From Mariprofundus erugo (GTDB lineage Bacteria; Pseudomonadota; Zetaproteobacteria; Mariprofundales; Mariprofundaceae), in NCBI RefSeq assembly GCF_005818865.1, contig NZ_VBRY01000010.1, forward strand, positions 1 to 64,000: a stretch of 64,000 nt of DNA. The letters are read 5' to 3'. Below are positions 28,458 through 38,800 of the stretch, piece after piece. The position numbers and the translations under genes are program-made. The notes under the pieces are model-generated. The model was not told the DNA's origin, did no database searches, and worked only from the letters and a program-made list of their open reading frames with translations. Position 1 is the first letter of the stretch, and the number at the start of each line of letters is the position of its first letter.

Positions 28458-29093
28458 ATGAAATTACAATTGATAACCTGGTTGATTCCCCGTCTGATCA
28501 GGATCGCAATCTACTGTCTGAGCAGTACGATCCGCTGGGAGGTGGTGGGTGAGCGCTTCCGGCCGGGGACATCGGATCAGCACATATTTTCGTTCTGGCA
28601 CTCACGTCTGCTGATGATGGGGGTTGGCCTGAAAGGCTGCAAGGGCTATACCCTGATTTCGACGCATCGGGATGGCGGCTTTATTGCCGATACGCTTCAG
28701 CTGCAGGGGTTCAGGGCAATTCGGGGGTCTTCGACGCGAGGTGGTGGCAGGGCTCTGATTGAGATGATTCGAAAATGCAGGGATGAAGGGGCCGATATCG
28801 GCATCTCGCCGGATGGTCCCAAAGGTCCACGTGAAAAGGTGAAGCCCGGTATTGTCCTGCTGGCAAAAAAATCCGGTGTGAAAATTTATCCGGTGATTTG
28901 GGCAACACGCAGCAGCTGGCGTATCAGCTCATCGTGGGATCACTTTTATATTCCAAAGCCTTTTACACGCGGGGTTTTTGTGTTCGGGGAGCCCCTGTTT
29001 ATTGCATCGGATGCAAGCGATAGTGGCAGCCTTGTGCGCGTGCAATCGGCAATGGATACAACCTGTCAAATTGCCGACAGCTATTTTATATGA
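28458..29093 (+). CDS. DUF374 lysophospholipid acyltransferase-like protein
   Basis: A 211-residue protein with the DUF374 pattern. FWHSRLLMMG holds the catalytic-type histidine, STHRDGGFIADTLQLQGF and RGSSTRGGGRAL follow, and ISPDGPKGPREKVKPGIVLLAKKSG is the substrate-binding core. The family is related to LPLAT acyltransferases and is often near lipid A or Kdo genes, which suggests outer-membrane lipid acylation; the substrate is not known. The ATG at 28458 gives the normal N-terminus. It overlaps the next gene by four bases, and LptF follows. Confidence 0.85.
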   Translation: MKLQLITWLIPRLIRIAIYCLSSTIRWEVVGERFRPGTSDQHIFSFWHSRLLMMGVGLKGCKGYTLISTHRDGGFIADTLQLQGFRAIRGSSTRGGGRALIEMIRKCRDEGADIGISPDGPKGPREKVKPGIVLLAKKSGVKIYPVIWATRSSWRISSSWDHFYIPKPFTRGVFVFGEPLFIASDASDSGSLVRVQSAMDTTCQIADSYFI

Positions 29094-30655
29094 AGACGGA
29101 TGGGAAAAGTGCCGCCAATATTCCCCCCGCTATGATTGCCCTCTATGCATGGATTGCCCTGATAACATTCATTTCTCTTGTCTTTGGCAGAGGAGTGTTT
29201 GCCCCTGTTGATCCGAGAACGGATCTTCCTGTGCAGGGGCTTCATCTTGCCTTTTCTGCCCGGGATAGCGTTGTTGAGCCGTTTACCGCACTTTTTCATT
29301 TGCTTGAAACGCTGCCGGATTATAAGTCGGGAATTGTTGTTTTTCTGATCTGGATTGTTGTTGGAGTATCACTGTTTTTCTTTCTGGCTGCGCGCAGGAG
29401 AGGAGAGCAAACCGGTGGGGCGGTCAAGTCAGGCATCAGGGCTGCCTGTGTTGCGTTGATGTTATACGGGATTTATATCTGCACCGCACTGACCAGCCAT
29501 TTCCCGAACTGGACCATTGTAAAGGATGACCCGGCTGTGGTGGTGGCTGATCTTCATACCCATTCGATCTATTCCCACGATGGGGTGATCGCGGCAAAGG
29601 CAAACATGCGTTTGCACAAGTTGCGGGGCTATGATCTGGTCGCCTTTACCGAACATGTGAATCCATGGGGGCCCTACTCAGTCCACTACAGCAAGGGAGA
29701 GGATCTGGCCGTGGCATTGGCCGGCATCGAAATTCCCGCCTATTACGGGGGCAATTTTTATCTCATTGCCATTGGCATGGAGCGCAATACGCCACTGCCC
29801 AATGGATTGGCCTGGAGCAAGGGAACAAGGCAGCCGATGGCCCCGAAGTATCTGCCACCCTACTTGTGGAATATCGATAAGTTTATCGCCACCGTACATG
29901 CCCATCATGGGATTATCTTTACGGTTGCCTTTCATCTGAATGCCAGCGATGTAACGGCTCTGGCTGAAGCCGGTGTCGATGGTTTCGAGTATATTAACTT
30001 CGGTCACCCGCCCCTGCATGATGATGTTCGTCAGGCTTTGCTGAATGCACAGCAGCGCTTCGGGGTGGCACTGCTGGCTTGCAATGACTGGCATGGCTGG
30101 ACCGGTGCGCTGAACGTATGGACGCTGATTTATCCGCCAGCCGGTTCTGCTCCATCAACGCCCGAGCAGGTTACGCTTGCGGCACTGCGTGCGCATGATG
30201 CGCGTGATATCGTGCCGGCCGTTGCCTACCCTGTGCACCCGATGAGCTGGCAGGAGCTTGTTGTTGCACCGTTTACTGCTGTTTATTCATATGGAAAGAC
30301 GATTTCCGGCTGGCAACTGCTCTCCTGGTGGTTGTGGGCGGCCTTGCTGGTAGCGATGACGAAGTTGTGGCGCCAGCGGGGATATGCTCCGGCGCAACTT
30401 GCCTTGCGGTTGTATATCGTCATTGCAGGACTGCTGGCGTTGATCAATGGCGCCACCATGCTTGTGAACAGTTATCCGTATCTTTTCTCGTCACCGCTGA
30501 ATTATAAAACCGGCTGGTGGAGTATGATTGCTGGTTTGATGTTGTTGCTGATTGAGCGGGTGATCGCATTTTGTAACAGGGCTGCTACCGACCAAACCGG
30601 GAGTGCGATACCGTCTCATTCGCGCCAGCAGCTGAGTCGATCCGATGACGATTGA
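29090..30655 (+). CDS. Membrane protein with embedded PHP phosphoesterase domain
   Basis: A 521-residue protein. Three hydrophobic segments (about 15-35, 80-102, 113-130) precede a PHP-type metal-hydrolase domain (about 148-380). That domain begins DLHTHSIYSHDGV (metal ligands H-x-H), continues with FTEHVNPWG and ends with CNDWHG. Three to four further membrane helices form the C-terminus. PHP domains hydrolyse phosphate esters; here the active site should face the periplasm if the helix count is right. No named family is recognised. It is sandwiched between a lipid acyltransferase-like gene and lptF, overlapping both, which suggests envelope work. Confidence 0.72.
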   Translation: MKTDGKSAANIPPAMIALYAWIALITFISLVFGRGVFAPVDPRTDLPVQGLHLAFSARDSVVEPFTALFHLLETLPDYKSGIVVFLIWIVVGVSLFFFLAARRRGEQTGGAVKSGIRAACVALMLYGIYICTALTSHFPNWTIVKDDPAVVVADLHTHSIYSHDGVIAAKANMRLHKLRGYDLVAFTEHVNPWGPYSVHYSKGEDLAVALAGIEIPAYYGGNFYLIAIGMERNTPLPNGLAWSKGTRQPMAPKYLPPYLWNIDKFIATVHAHHGIIFTVAFHLNASDVTALAEAGVDGFEYINFGHPPLHDDVRQALLNAQQRFGVALLACNDWHGWTGALNVWTLIYPPAGSAPSTPEQVTLAALRAHDARDIVPAVAYPVHPMSWQELVVAPFTAVYSYGKTISGWQLLSWWLWAALLVAMTKLWRQRGYAPAQLALRLYIVIAGLLALINGATMLVNSYPYLFSSPLNYKTGWWSMIAGLMLLLIERVIAFCNRAATDQTGSAIPSHSRQQLSRSDDD

Positions 30656-31751
30656 TCGTTATCTGTTACGGCTCTGGATCGGGCCATTTATGGGCGGTAT
30701 TTTCTTTGTCCTTGCCGTGATGCTGGTTGCGCGTGCGCTGAAGTTACTGGGGGCCTACTCGGATAATCCTGAAACATGGTCACTGATTGCCAGCCTGTTG
30801 CTGCTGACGATGCCATTTTTTCTGCTTCAGATTGTTCCGGCCGCGTTCTTTTTATCCCTGCAAAACACAATATCAGGGCTGCAGCAGCACAGTGAAATGG
30901 ATGCCTTACGGGCATCCGGCCTCTCCTATCGGCGCATGTTCCGTGCCTTCTTTGTGGTAGCAGCATTGCTCTGGGGCGGGTTGACCTATATCTCCATGGT
31001 GATGATGCCGGAGGGGCAGCTTGGGTTTAATAATATTATTGCCAGAATTTATGCCATGCAGGGCTCCATCAGTTTTGCCCCCCAGCGTTTTACCCAGGGA
31101 CTGGGCGGGGTCTCCGTTTATGTGGATGGAGAGGATGAACAGGGCGTTTATCATGGCGTGATTCTGGAAGATCACCGCAATGGCAGCTCGGTCATTTACT
31201 CGGCCCGCTCGGCCCGATTTGAAATGGGGGCCAGCTATCTGCTGTTGAAGCTGAGTGACGGGGTGCGACTGGAGGGCGAGGGAGCCGATCAGCGCATGCT
31301 GGCCTTTCAGCGCTATCAGGTCAGTATCCCTGTACCGGATGCGACCCGGCGGGTGCTTCACTCTTTTGACCACGTGACGATGATGACGGTATCGGAACTC
31401 TGGCATAAACTGCAAAGCGGTGATAATCATGCCGCAGCCGTGGCGGAGTGGAATCGTCGTCTGCTGTTACCCTCGACAGTGCTGGTGCTGCTCTTCTTTG
31501 CGCTGCCTCTTTCATTGACCCGCAAGCGATCGGGGAAAGCCGGCGCGATGATTGCCGGTATTGTTCTGCTTTTGCTCATTTATAATATGCAGCTGGTGCT
31601 TCATCAGCAGGTCAGTCAGGGAACATTCCCGGGCTGGACGATGTGGCTGGGACAGTGTGTGGTGCTGCTGATCGGCCTGTATCTGAGCCGACGGGCGGAA
31701 GAGGATCGACTACCGGCGCTGTTTATGCGGCTGGTCAATCCGGCCGGTTGA
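30645..31751 (+). CDS. lptF: LPS export permease LptF
   Basis: A 368-residue YjgP/YjgQ-family permease: helices 1-3 (MTIDRYLLRLWIGPFMGGIFFVLAVMLVARAL onward), the LQQHSEMDALRASGLSYRRM coupling segment that contacts LptB, a periplasmic beta-jellyroll (about 125-255) and helices 4-6. LptB2FGC extracts LPS from the inner membrane. LptF and LptG are alike; the absence of a following LptG leaves some doubt about which one it is. It overlaps the PHP gene by 11 bases. Confidence 0.83.
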   Translation: MTIDRYLLRLWIGPFMGGIFFVLAVMLVARALKLLGAYSDNPETWSLIASLLLLTMPFFLLQIVPAAFFLSLQNTISGLQQHSEMDALRASGLSYRRMFRAFFVVAALLWGGLTYISMVMMPEGQLGFNNIIARIYAMQGSISFAPQRFTQGLGGVSVYVDGEDEQGVYHGVILEDHRNGSSVIYSARSARFEMGASYLLLKLSDGVRLEGEGADQRMLAFQRYQVSIPVPDATRRVLHSFDHVTMMTVSELWHKLQSGDNHAAAVAEWNRRLLLPSTVLVLLFFALPLSLTRKRSGKAGAMIAGIVLLLLIYNMQLVLHQQVSQGTFPGWTMWLGQCVVLLIGLYLSRRAEEDRLPALFMRLVNPAG

Positions 31752-31825
31752 GTGCACACTGTCTGTGGTTGCTGTCTGCGCATCGGCTGGGATGATATCG
31801 ATGCTGTCAGGAGGATGTGATACAG

Positions 31826-32491
31826 ATGAAATGCTATCAATATGTTTGTGCACTGGCGATGGCTCTGATGCTGTCGACTCAGCCGTCGATGGCCGACGAT
31901 AATGTGCCGGCGACCCTGGCCGATATGGAGCAGCATGCCGAGCAGATTGTCGGAGCCCTGCTGGCCCGGGATGAAGCCACATCACGTGCACTCTATTTGC
32001 AACTGACGCGTGAAATGAATCTGCTGGACCGGCAGGCTTTGAATAACCCGGCGGATGAACGACGGTCACGTGAGCTGTTGATGGCTCACTCATGGATGCG
32101 TGTGATTGCGATTGAGACGGGTGATAAGTCGTGGATTGAGGCGGCTGTGGCAGCCAATCAGCTCAGTGGTATGATTATCCAGGCGTCCCATTTCCCGGGG
32201 CTGATGCAGCGCGATGTAGCCTGGCTTGCCTATCTGGCGCGGGAAATGGAGCTGTTGACGCTGGAGGATCCGGTCGCCAATGCCGATTTATTGAATCTGC
32301 GCCTGCTGACGCTGGAAAGTACGTGGCAGCGGGTCGGCAGTGAGCTGATTAAAAACTTCAAGAACAAGCCGTTGTTGATGGAGGGGGACAGCCTGGTGGC
32401 AGCGATGAAGGCGTCGAAGTCTCCGGCTGAGACGGTAGTGCTGGCCAGGAAGATGCTTGCCTTTAATGGTCTGGTGGAGAAAGCACTGTAG
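31826..32491 (+). CDS. Secreted alpha-helical protein, paralogue 1 (unknown function)
   Basis: 221 residues with a Sec signal peptide (MKCYQYVCALAMALMLSTQ, cleavage near PSMA-DD). The mature part is predicted to be all helical and leucine-rich. It shares the block SWMRVIAIE...NQLSGMII...DVAWLAYLAREMELL with the protein encoded 220 bases downstream, so the two are diverged duplicates. AGGAGG at 31809-31814 favours the ATG at 31826. No known family is recognised. Both precede a tripartite efflux operon and could serve it as periplasmic partners; this is only a neighbourhood inference. Confidence 0.7.
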   Translation: MKCYQYVCALAMALMLSTQPSMADDNVPATLADMEQHAEQIVGALLARDEATSRALYLQLTREMNLLDRQALNNPADERRSRELLMAHSWMRVIAIETGDKSWIEAAVAANQLSGMIIQASHFPGLMQRDVAWLAYLAREMELLTLEDPVANADLLNLRLLTLESTWQRVGSELIKNFKNKPLLMEGDSLVAAMKASKSPAETVVLARKMLAFNGLVEKAL

Positions 32492-32611
32492 TATTTCTTA
32501 TCCCGAGACAAGGCTGCTCTCCCCGATGGGGCGCTGTGATCAAGATGATCATATGGCAATGTTCAGGGCAACTCCCGGCAAGGTTGTGCTGATAGCCTTC
32601 CACCTCAGGTA

Positions 32612-32650
32612 GATGCTGATTGATTGCCACCCTGGCAAAAGTCGGCACCT
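32612..32650. repeat. GATGCTGATT hairpin module
   Basis: GATGCTGATTGATTGCCACC followed by TGGCAAAAGTCGGCAC forms nested pairs (GATGC/GC.., CTGATT/AGTCGG, TGCCA/TGGCA). Same module as at 61793-61844 and at the starts of the composite repeats. It separates the two paralogous secreted-protein genes. Confidence 0.55.
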
Positions 32651-32712
32651 CCTCAGCGTGATCTGTTTCTTTCCCGGCGGATGGAGGCAGGCGCAATCAG
32701 GAGGCAGCTGGT

Positions 32713-33402
32713 ATGATCAGAATGATAGTATGGATGATGGTATGCGGGCTGGCTGCGGCCCTGTCACCGCCTTTGTGGGCAGCGCCGGTTGCGGATCGAG
32801 ATATGCTTTCGGCGATCAAAAGCATGGAGTCCCCTGCGGAAGATATGTTCGATGCGATTGCCGGCAAGGATATGCAGCAATTAAATCGTTTGTTTGACGC
32901 GCTTGCAGCTTCCATGGCGACCCTGAATCGCTCCCGTACAGATTTGAGTGATGAGCAGGAGCGAAATATCGCCATGCTCAACTCATGGTTTGATATCGTC
33001 GCGCTGGAGATGCAGGAGATGGATGATTTTCCTGCTCTGGCCAGTGCCATCAATCAGTTTACCGCCCAGATGATCATCTCGATGCCGGCTGAGCATGCGT
33101 ATGAGAAAAATGTTGCGTGGATGGATTATCTCGGGCGCGAGTTGTTGCTGCTGAACCAGTATCCGTCCGACTCATCGAATCGTACAGCCTTGCAACGCGC
33201 CAGAAAGCGCGATCTGCAAGCAAACTGGCTGGAAATCAGTGCCATGATGAACACCACTCCGCAAGGGGCACAGCTTGTTGCCAAAGCTGATCCGGTGATC
33301 CATGGTTTGATGGCGGAAAGCAGTGCGGTGAAGATGATGGTGCTGGTACGCTCGGAGCTGGAGTGGGTTGATCAGATCGAGCACTATTTTCATATGGATT
33401 AA
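32713..33402 (+). CDS. Secreted alpha-helical protein, paralogue 2 (unknown function)
   Basis: 229 residues with a signal peptide ending near LWAAP. Mature region helical. Conserved with its upstream paralogue: NSWFDIVALEMQ, INQFTAQMIIS, KNVAWMDYLGRELLLL. AGGAGG lies nine bases before the ATG. It ends 23 bases before the outer-membrane factor gene of the RND system, so co-transcription with that pump is likely. Function is not known. Confidence 0.72.
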   Translation: MIRMIVWMMVCGLAAALSPPLWAAPVADRDMLSAIKSMESPAEDMFDAIAGKDMQQLNRLFDALAASMATLNRSRTDLSDEQERNIAMLNSWFDIVALEMQEMDDFPALASAINQFTAQMIISMPAEHAYEKNVAWMDYLGRELLLLNQYPSDSSNRTALQRARKRDLQANWLEISAMMNTTPQGAQLVAKADPVIHGLMAESSAVKMMVLVRSELEWVDQIEHYFHMD

Positions 33403-33425
33403 AGGTCGGGAAAAAGGGGGCGTTT

Positions 33426-34829
33426 GTGTACAGGCACATGCATATGATATGGCTGCCGTTGTTGCTGGCTTCCTGTGCCGGCTGGCAGCCGGAGGCGCTC
33501 GATTCATCTGCCGGGCTGGCCCCGTCGCTGCAGGATTTGCAGGCGAAGATTGATCCATTATCTCACCCGGAGCTGCCTGAAGTCTGGCGGTCACTTAAGG
33601 TTGTGGTCGATGACGGACTGGATGAAAATGAAATGGTGGTGTTGGCACTGCTCAACAGCCCGCAGCTGAAGGCTGCCCGTTCACAGACCGCTGAGTCTGC
33701 CGCATCGCTCTATGCAGCAGGCCTGTTGCCCGATCCTCAGGCGAGTGTGGCCGTGGATGTGCCGAAAAGCCGTGACCCGGCGCTGAAAACGGGTGAATCA
33801 TTTGGTCTCGGCATCGATCTGCAGCAGATTCTTACCCGGGGAGCCCGCAGGGATGCTGCACTGGAATCGGCTCGAGCGACCTATCTGAATGTCCTCTGGC
33901 AGGAGTGGCAGGTGATTCAGCAGGCGCGCATGCTCTGGCGTCGTGCCATCATTCAGCAACAACAGGTCGATATGTTGCAGCAGCAGCTGAACCAGACAAC
34001 ATCGATCTGGGATGGTCAGCATGGTGCCCTGAAAGAGGGCAATGCCACCCTTGATCAGGAGGGGCTGGCACTGGCGCCATTGATGGATGCCGAGGCGGCT
34101 CTGCTTGAGGGCAAACGCCAGCTGAATACAACATTGCATGATATGAGGCTGCTGCTGGGGGTTGAGCCCTCGCTATCGCTTGTTTTTACACAGCCTGCCG
34201 GAGGCGCAGCAACACTGGTTGTGAAACCGGATGCAGCTGATTCGCTGCAGGGCTCTGCCATGGCCCGGCTTCGCCCGGACCTGCTTGCACTGCAGGCTGG
34301 TTATATGAGTCAGGAGAGCAGGGTACGCGAGCAGATCCTGGCGCAGTTTCCCTCCTTTTCAATCGGTGCCAACAGTACGCGTGATACGGCCGGTTTATGG
34401 ACGCTTGGGCCTTTTATCAATCTCGGCTTGCCGCTGTTAAATGGAAATCGGGGCAATGTGGCCATCGCTCGCGCCACGCGGAAACGTCTGGCTGAAGAGT
34501 ATCATTTCCAGCTTGTTTCAACCCGTTCGCAATGGATAAAAATTGTCCGTGATCAACAGCTGGCCTATGAGGAGTGGCAGGCTTTAACAGCGCGATTGCC
34601 AAGGCTTGAGTTGACGGTTGACCGGATGGCGCATGCGCTCGGTGCCGGAGAGATCGATATGTTGACCTTTACCACGCTGCGGACGGCCTGTTTTGCCCAG
34701 CAGGCACGCGTGCTGGTTCTGACTCAGCAATTGCTGGAGCAGCAGGTTGCCCTGGATACCCTGAGCGGTCATACCATGCCGGACTCCGCCCGTTATCTGA
34801 CATCATCACTACAGGGGATTCACCCATGA
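33426..34829 (+). CDS. TolC/CzcC-type outer-membrane efflux lipoprotein
   Basis: 467 residues. A short signal peptide ends in the lipobox LLASC, so the N-terminus should be lipidated. The body has the two structurally repeated coiled-coil/beta halves of outer membrane efflux proteins (for example NSPQLKAARSQTAESAASLYAAGLLPDPQ and RPDLLALQAGYMSQESRVREQILAQFPSFSIG). It forms the exit duct of the tripartite pump. A GTG at 33426 fits the GGGGG upstream; the ATG at 33438 is an alternative. The end overlaps the adaptor gene by four bases. Confidence 0.88.
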   Translation: MYRHMHMIWLPLLLASCAGWQPEALDSSAGLAPSLQDLQAKIDPLSHPELPEVWRSLKVVVDDGLDENEMVVLALLNSPQLKAARSQTAESAASLYAAGLLPDPQASVAVDVPKSRDPALKTGESFGLGIDLQQILTRGARRDAALESARATYLNVLWQEWQVIQQARMLWRRAIIQQQQVDMLQQQLNQTTSIWDGQHGALKEGNATLDQEGLALAPLMDAEAALLEGKRQLNTTLHDMRLLLGVEPSLSLVFTQPAGGAATLVVKPDAADSLQGSAMARLRPDLLALQAGYMSQESRVREQILAQFPSFSIGANSTRDTAGLWTLGPFINLGLPLLNGNRGNVAIARATRKRLAEEYHFQLVSTRSQWIKIVRDQQLAYEEWQALTARLPRLELTVDRMAHALGAGEIDMLTFTTLRTACFAQQARVLVLTQQLLEQQVALDTLSGHTMPDSARYLTSSLQGIHP

Positions 34830-35890
34830 AACAGACGCGAATGCTGATATGGCTGATGGCAGTGATGCTGTTTGCAGCACCGGCGATGGCTGAGGAGGAA
34901 CAGGCGGCTCCGGAAGAGGCGGTGACGCATCAGGTCAGGGCCGTTACCGTGACTCGTCAGGATGTGAAAGAGTCATTACACGCCTATGGTAAAGTGAGCT
35001 TTGATGATGGCTGGTTGCAAAATATCAGTCTGGCTTATGCCGGGCAGTTGCTTTCTTTGCCGGTTGTTGCCGGTGAAGCAGTCGCGAAAGATCAGATGCT
35101 GGCTGAAATGGCGGCCGATCCTGCTGCTGCTGCCACCTATCAGCAGGCTGATTCGGCAGTTCATTTTGCGGCCGCCGAGGTTGCCCGTGTACGCCGGCTT
35201 CTGGCCGATCAACTGGCGACCCGCTCACAGCTGGCAGCGGCGGAGAAGGTGCTCGCCGACAGTCAGTCTCAACTGCAGCAGCTGAAACAGCAGGGGCTCG
35301 GGCACGGTATGATGGAGATAAAAGCCCCGTTTGATGCGATTGTTGCAGCGGTTCCCGTACAGGCCGGGCAGCGCCTTGCTGCCGGAACGACGCTGATGCA
35401 GTTGGGGAATCCGGATCGACTGAAGGTATTGCTCGGCGTGGAGGCTGAAGATCTGCACCAGGTGGCGGTTGGCAGTGATGTGGTGATTCATCCATCCATG
35501 GATGCATCGGTGAGTGTTCATGCCACCGTGAGCAAGGTGCTGCATGCTGTGAATCCGCAGACGCGTCTGGCCGATGTACTGGTCCGCCTTTCCGGTGAAC
35601 AGACGATGCCATTTATTCCCGGGATGGCTGTATCAGCCGAGATATCGGCTGGCAGCTTTCACGATGCACTGCTGATACCGCGGCAGGCACTGGTTTATGA
35701 TGCGGATAGTCACGCCAGTGTGATGGTGATCAGAGAGGGGAAGGCCGTGAAGGTGGCGGTCGAGGTGGCGCTGGAGAAAGAGCAGGATGCCGTGGTGCGC
35801 GGAGCACTTGAGGCCGGTGATCAGATCGCCACGATCGGTGTGGCCGAGATTGAAGATGGTGATGCCGTTGAGGTGGTGGCTGCACCATGA
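34826..35890 (+). CDS. RND efflux periplasmic adaptor (membrane fusion protein)
   Basis: 354 residues with a signal peptide (cleavage near APAMA-EE) and the alternating lipoyl, helical-hairpin (about 105-150) and beta-barrel layout of HlyD/CusB-type adaptors. Examples are VVAGEAVAKDQMLAEM and IKAPFDAIVAAVPVQAGQRLAAGTTLMQLG. No methionine- or histidine-rich metal-binding extension is seen. Overlaps both neighbours by four bases (ATGA), showing tight coupling. Confidence 0.88.
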   Translation: MKQTRMLIWLMAVMLFAAPAMAEEEQAAPEEAVTHQVRAVTVTRQDVKESLHAYGKVSFDDGWLQNISLAYAGQLLSLPVVAGEAVAKDQMLAEMAADPAAAATYQQADSAVHFAAAEVARVRRLLADQLATRSQLAAAEKVLADSQSQLQQLKQQGLGHGMMEIKAPFDAIVAAVPVQAGQRLAAGTTLMQLGNPDRLKVLLGVEAEDLHQVAVGSDVVIHPSMDASVSVHATVSKVLHAVNPQTRLADVLVRLSGEQTMPFIPGMAVSAEISAGSFHDALLIPRQALVYDADSHASVMVIREGKAVKVAVEVALEKEQDAVVRGALEAGDQIATIGVAEIEDGDAVEVVAAP

Positions 35891-38800
35891 ATGTATCGCA
35901 CTGGATTCAGCATCACCGGCGCTCGTTGTTGTTGCTGCTGTTGTTTTTTGCTGCGATCGGTGCGATGCGGGCATTTCACATGCCGGTTGGTCTGTTTCCG
36001 AACGTCACATTTCCCCGCATTGTGGTCACGCTGAGTGCGGGAGATCAACCGGCTGAACAGATGGAGATTCAGGTAACCCGCCCGTCGGAGATGGCGGTGC
36101 GATCGGTCCCCGGTGTGGTCAGCCTGCGTTCAACCACCAGTCGGGGCAGTGCGGAAATATCGGTCAATTTTGATTGGGGAACCGATATGGTTTCGACCAC
36201 CCTGCAGGTCAGTGCGGCGCTGACCCAGATCCAGTCGCAGTTTCCGGCGGGTACCACGTTTACGGTCCGGCGTATGGATCCGACGGTATTTCCTGTGCTG
36301 GCCTACAGCCTGACCTCAGCCGTGCAGTCGCAGACAGCATTGCGGGATTTCGCCATGTTTCAGCTGGTGCCTCTGCTCTCCGGTATCGACAGTGTGGCAG
36401 GGGTTCATGTGCTGGGCGGCAATCAGGAGGAGTATCAGGTAACCCTGATGCCGGGAAAATTGCAGGGATTCGGCATCTCGCTACAGCAGGTGGTCAATGC
36501 ACTGGCTGCCTCCAATGTGCTGACAGCCGTAGGCCGGATTGAAGATCACTATAAACTGTTCCTGACCCTTTCGGATACCCGCTTTGATACGCTGGATGCC
36601 ATTCGCCATACGGTGCTGACCAGTGGCGCGGATGGCATTGTCGAGCTTGAGGATATTGCGGTCGTTGAAAAAGGGGTGAAGCCGCAGTGGTTGCGTACAA
36701 CCGCCGATAACAGGGATGCGGTCCTGTTCATGATCTATCAGCAGCCGGGAGGCAATACGGTGCAGATCGCCAGGGATGTGCGGCAGCGGCTGGCTGAATT
36801 CAACAGCAAGCTGCCACCCGGTATGGTGATCAAAAACTGGTATGACCAGAGTCAGCTGGTGGTTGCTTCGGCCAACAGCGTGCTCGATGCCATTTTGATC
36901 GGCGTGGCGCTGGCGGCACTGGTGCTGTTCGCATTTTTACGCCATTTGCGTATTACGCTGATTACGCTGGTGACGGTGCCGGCGGTGTTCGCAATTACCC
37001 TGCTATTGCTGGATCTGTTTCACTTCAGCTTCAATATTATGACGCTGGGTGGCATGGCGGCGGCGGTCGGACTGGTCATCGATGATGCCATTGTCATGAT
37101 TGAGCAGATCATCCGGCGGCTGCGCGGGCAGGGGGATACGGGGGCCACGCATGAACAGAATATCATGCAGGCAGCAACCGAGTTTTTTCAGCCTCTGCTC
37201 GGTTCATCGCTGGCCACCACGATTATCTTTTTGCCACTGGCATTCCTCGATGGGGTCACCGGTGCCTTTTTCAAGGCGTTGTCGCTGACTATGGCCAGTG
37301 CCCTGATCGTTTCATTTTTGATTGCCTGGCTGGCGGTGCCGCTACTGGCCACCCGTCTGTTGCGCCGGGAGGATGCCGAAGAGGAAGATGAAGGACCTTT
37401 GCAAGCCCGTTTTCTGGCCCTCTATGCGGCTGCGCTGAATGGTCTGTTGCACCGCCCAGTATGGTTGCTGCTGGTCGGTGCGCTGTTGCTTGGCGGTGGT
37501 TATGCCGGTTATCGCGCGGTTGGCAGTGGTTTTATGCCGCATATGGATGAGGGCGGCTTTGTTCTCGATTATGTGGCCCCAGCCGGTATGTCGCTGACTG
37601 AAACCGATCGTCTGTTGCAACAGGTGGAGAAAATTTTACATGCGTTACCGGAGCTGGATACCTATTCGCGGCGAACCGGTGCCCAGTTGGGCGGTGGATT
37701 GACCGAGGCCAATCAGGGTGACTTTTTTGTGCGGCTGAAACCGTTACCCAGACGCGATATTGAAACGATCATGGATGAGGTGCGGGAGAAGGTGCATGCG
37801 GCCGTACCCTCGCTTGATATCGATATGGTGCTGTTGATGGAGGATGTGATCGGTGATCTGACCTCCAATCCGCAGCCGATTGAAATCAAACTGTTTGGTG
37901 ATGACGCGCAGGGGCTGATTGAGCTGGCACCGAAAGTCGCGGATGCCATTGGTCATATCGATGGCGTGGTGGATGTACTGGACGGTGTGATGATTGCCGG
38001 CGATGCCGTGTCGGTCCGGGTGGATCGGGCCAAAGCCGCCATCGAAGGGCTGGATCCTGATCAGGTCACCCGGCAGGTGAATGCGCTGCTGGCAGGGCAG
38101 ATTACCACCTCGGTGCAGCAGGGACAGAAAATGGTTGATGTGCGTCTCTGGTCCGGGGTCAATGAGCGCGATGCGATCTACAAACTGGGGCAGCTGCAGC
38201 TGCAGGCGGCCGATGGCCACTGGTTACCGCTCGGTCGTATCGCCACCATTCAGACGATTACCGGTCAGCCGCAGATTACGCGTGAAAACCTTAAGCGTAT
38301 GGTGGCTGTAACCGGCCGCATCAGCGGGCGTGACATGGGTTCGGTGATGCGTGAGGTCAAAACGTTGATTGCCTCTGATCTTATTCCATCCACTGTGCGG
38401 GTGGAGCTGGGCGGCCTTTATCTGCAGCAGCAGAAAGCCTTTGAAGGGTTGATGCAGGTTTTTGCTGCAGCGGTTGTGCTGGTGTTTGTACTGCTGCTGT
38501 TCCTGTACGAGCGATTCCGGGCAGCACTTGCCATTCTCGCCATGCCGCTGCTGGCGATCGGTGTCGTCTTTATGGGACTGGCCATCACCGATACGGAGTT
38601 GAATATCACCTCGATGATGGGGCTGACGATGATTGTCGGTATCGTCACAGAAACGGCCATTTTTTATTACTCGGAATTCAGGCGGGTAAGTGCAACCGAT
38701 TGCCACTGTCTGGAGGATTATATCCTGGCCGGGCGTAACCGCTTCCGTCCGATTGCCATGACCAGTCTGGCGGCGATTCTGGCGCTGATGCCGCTGGCTC

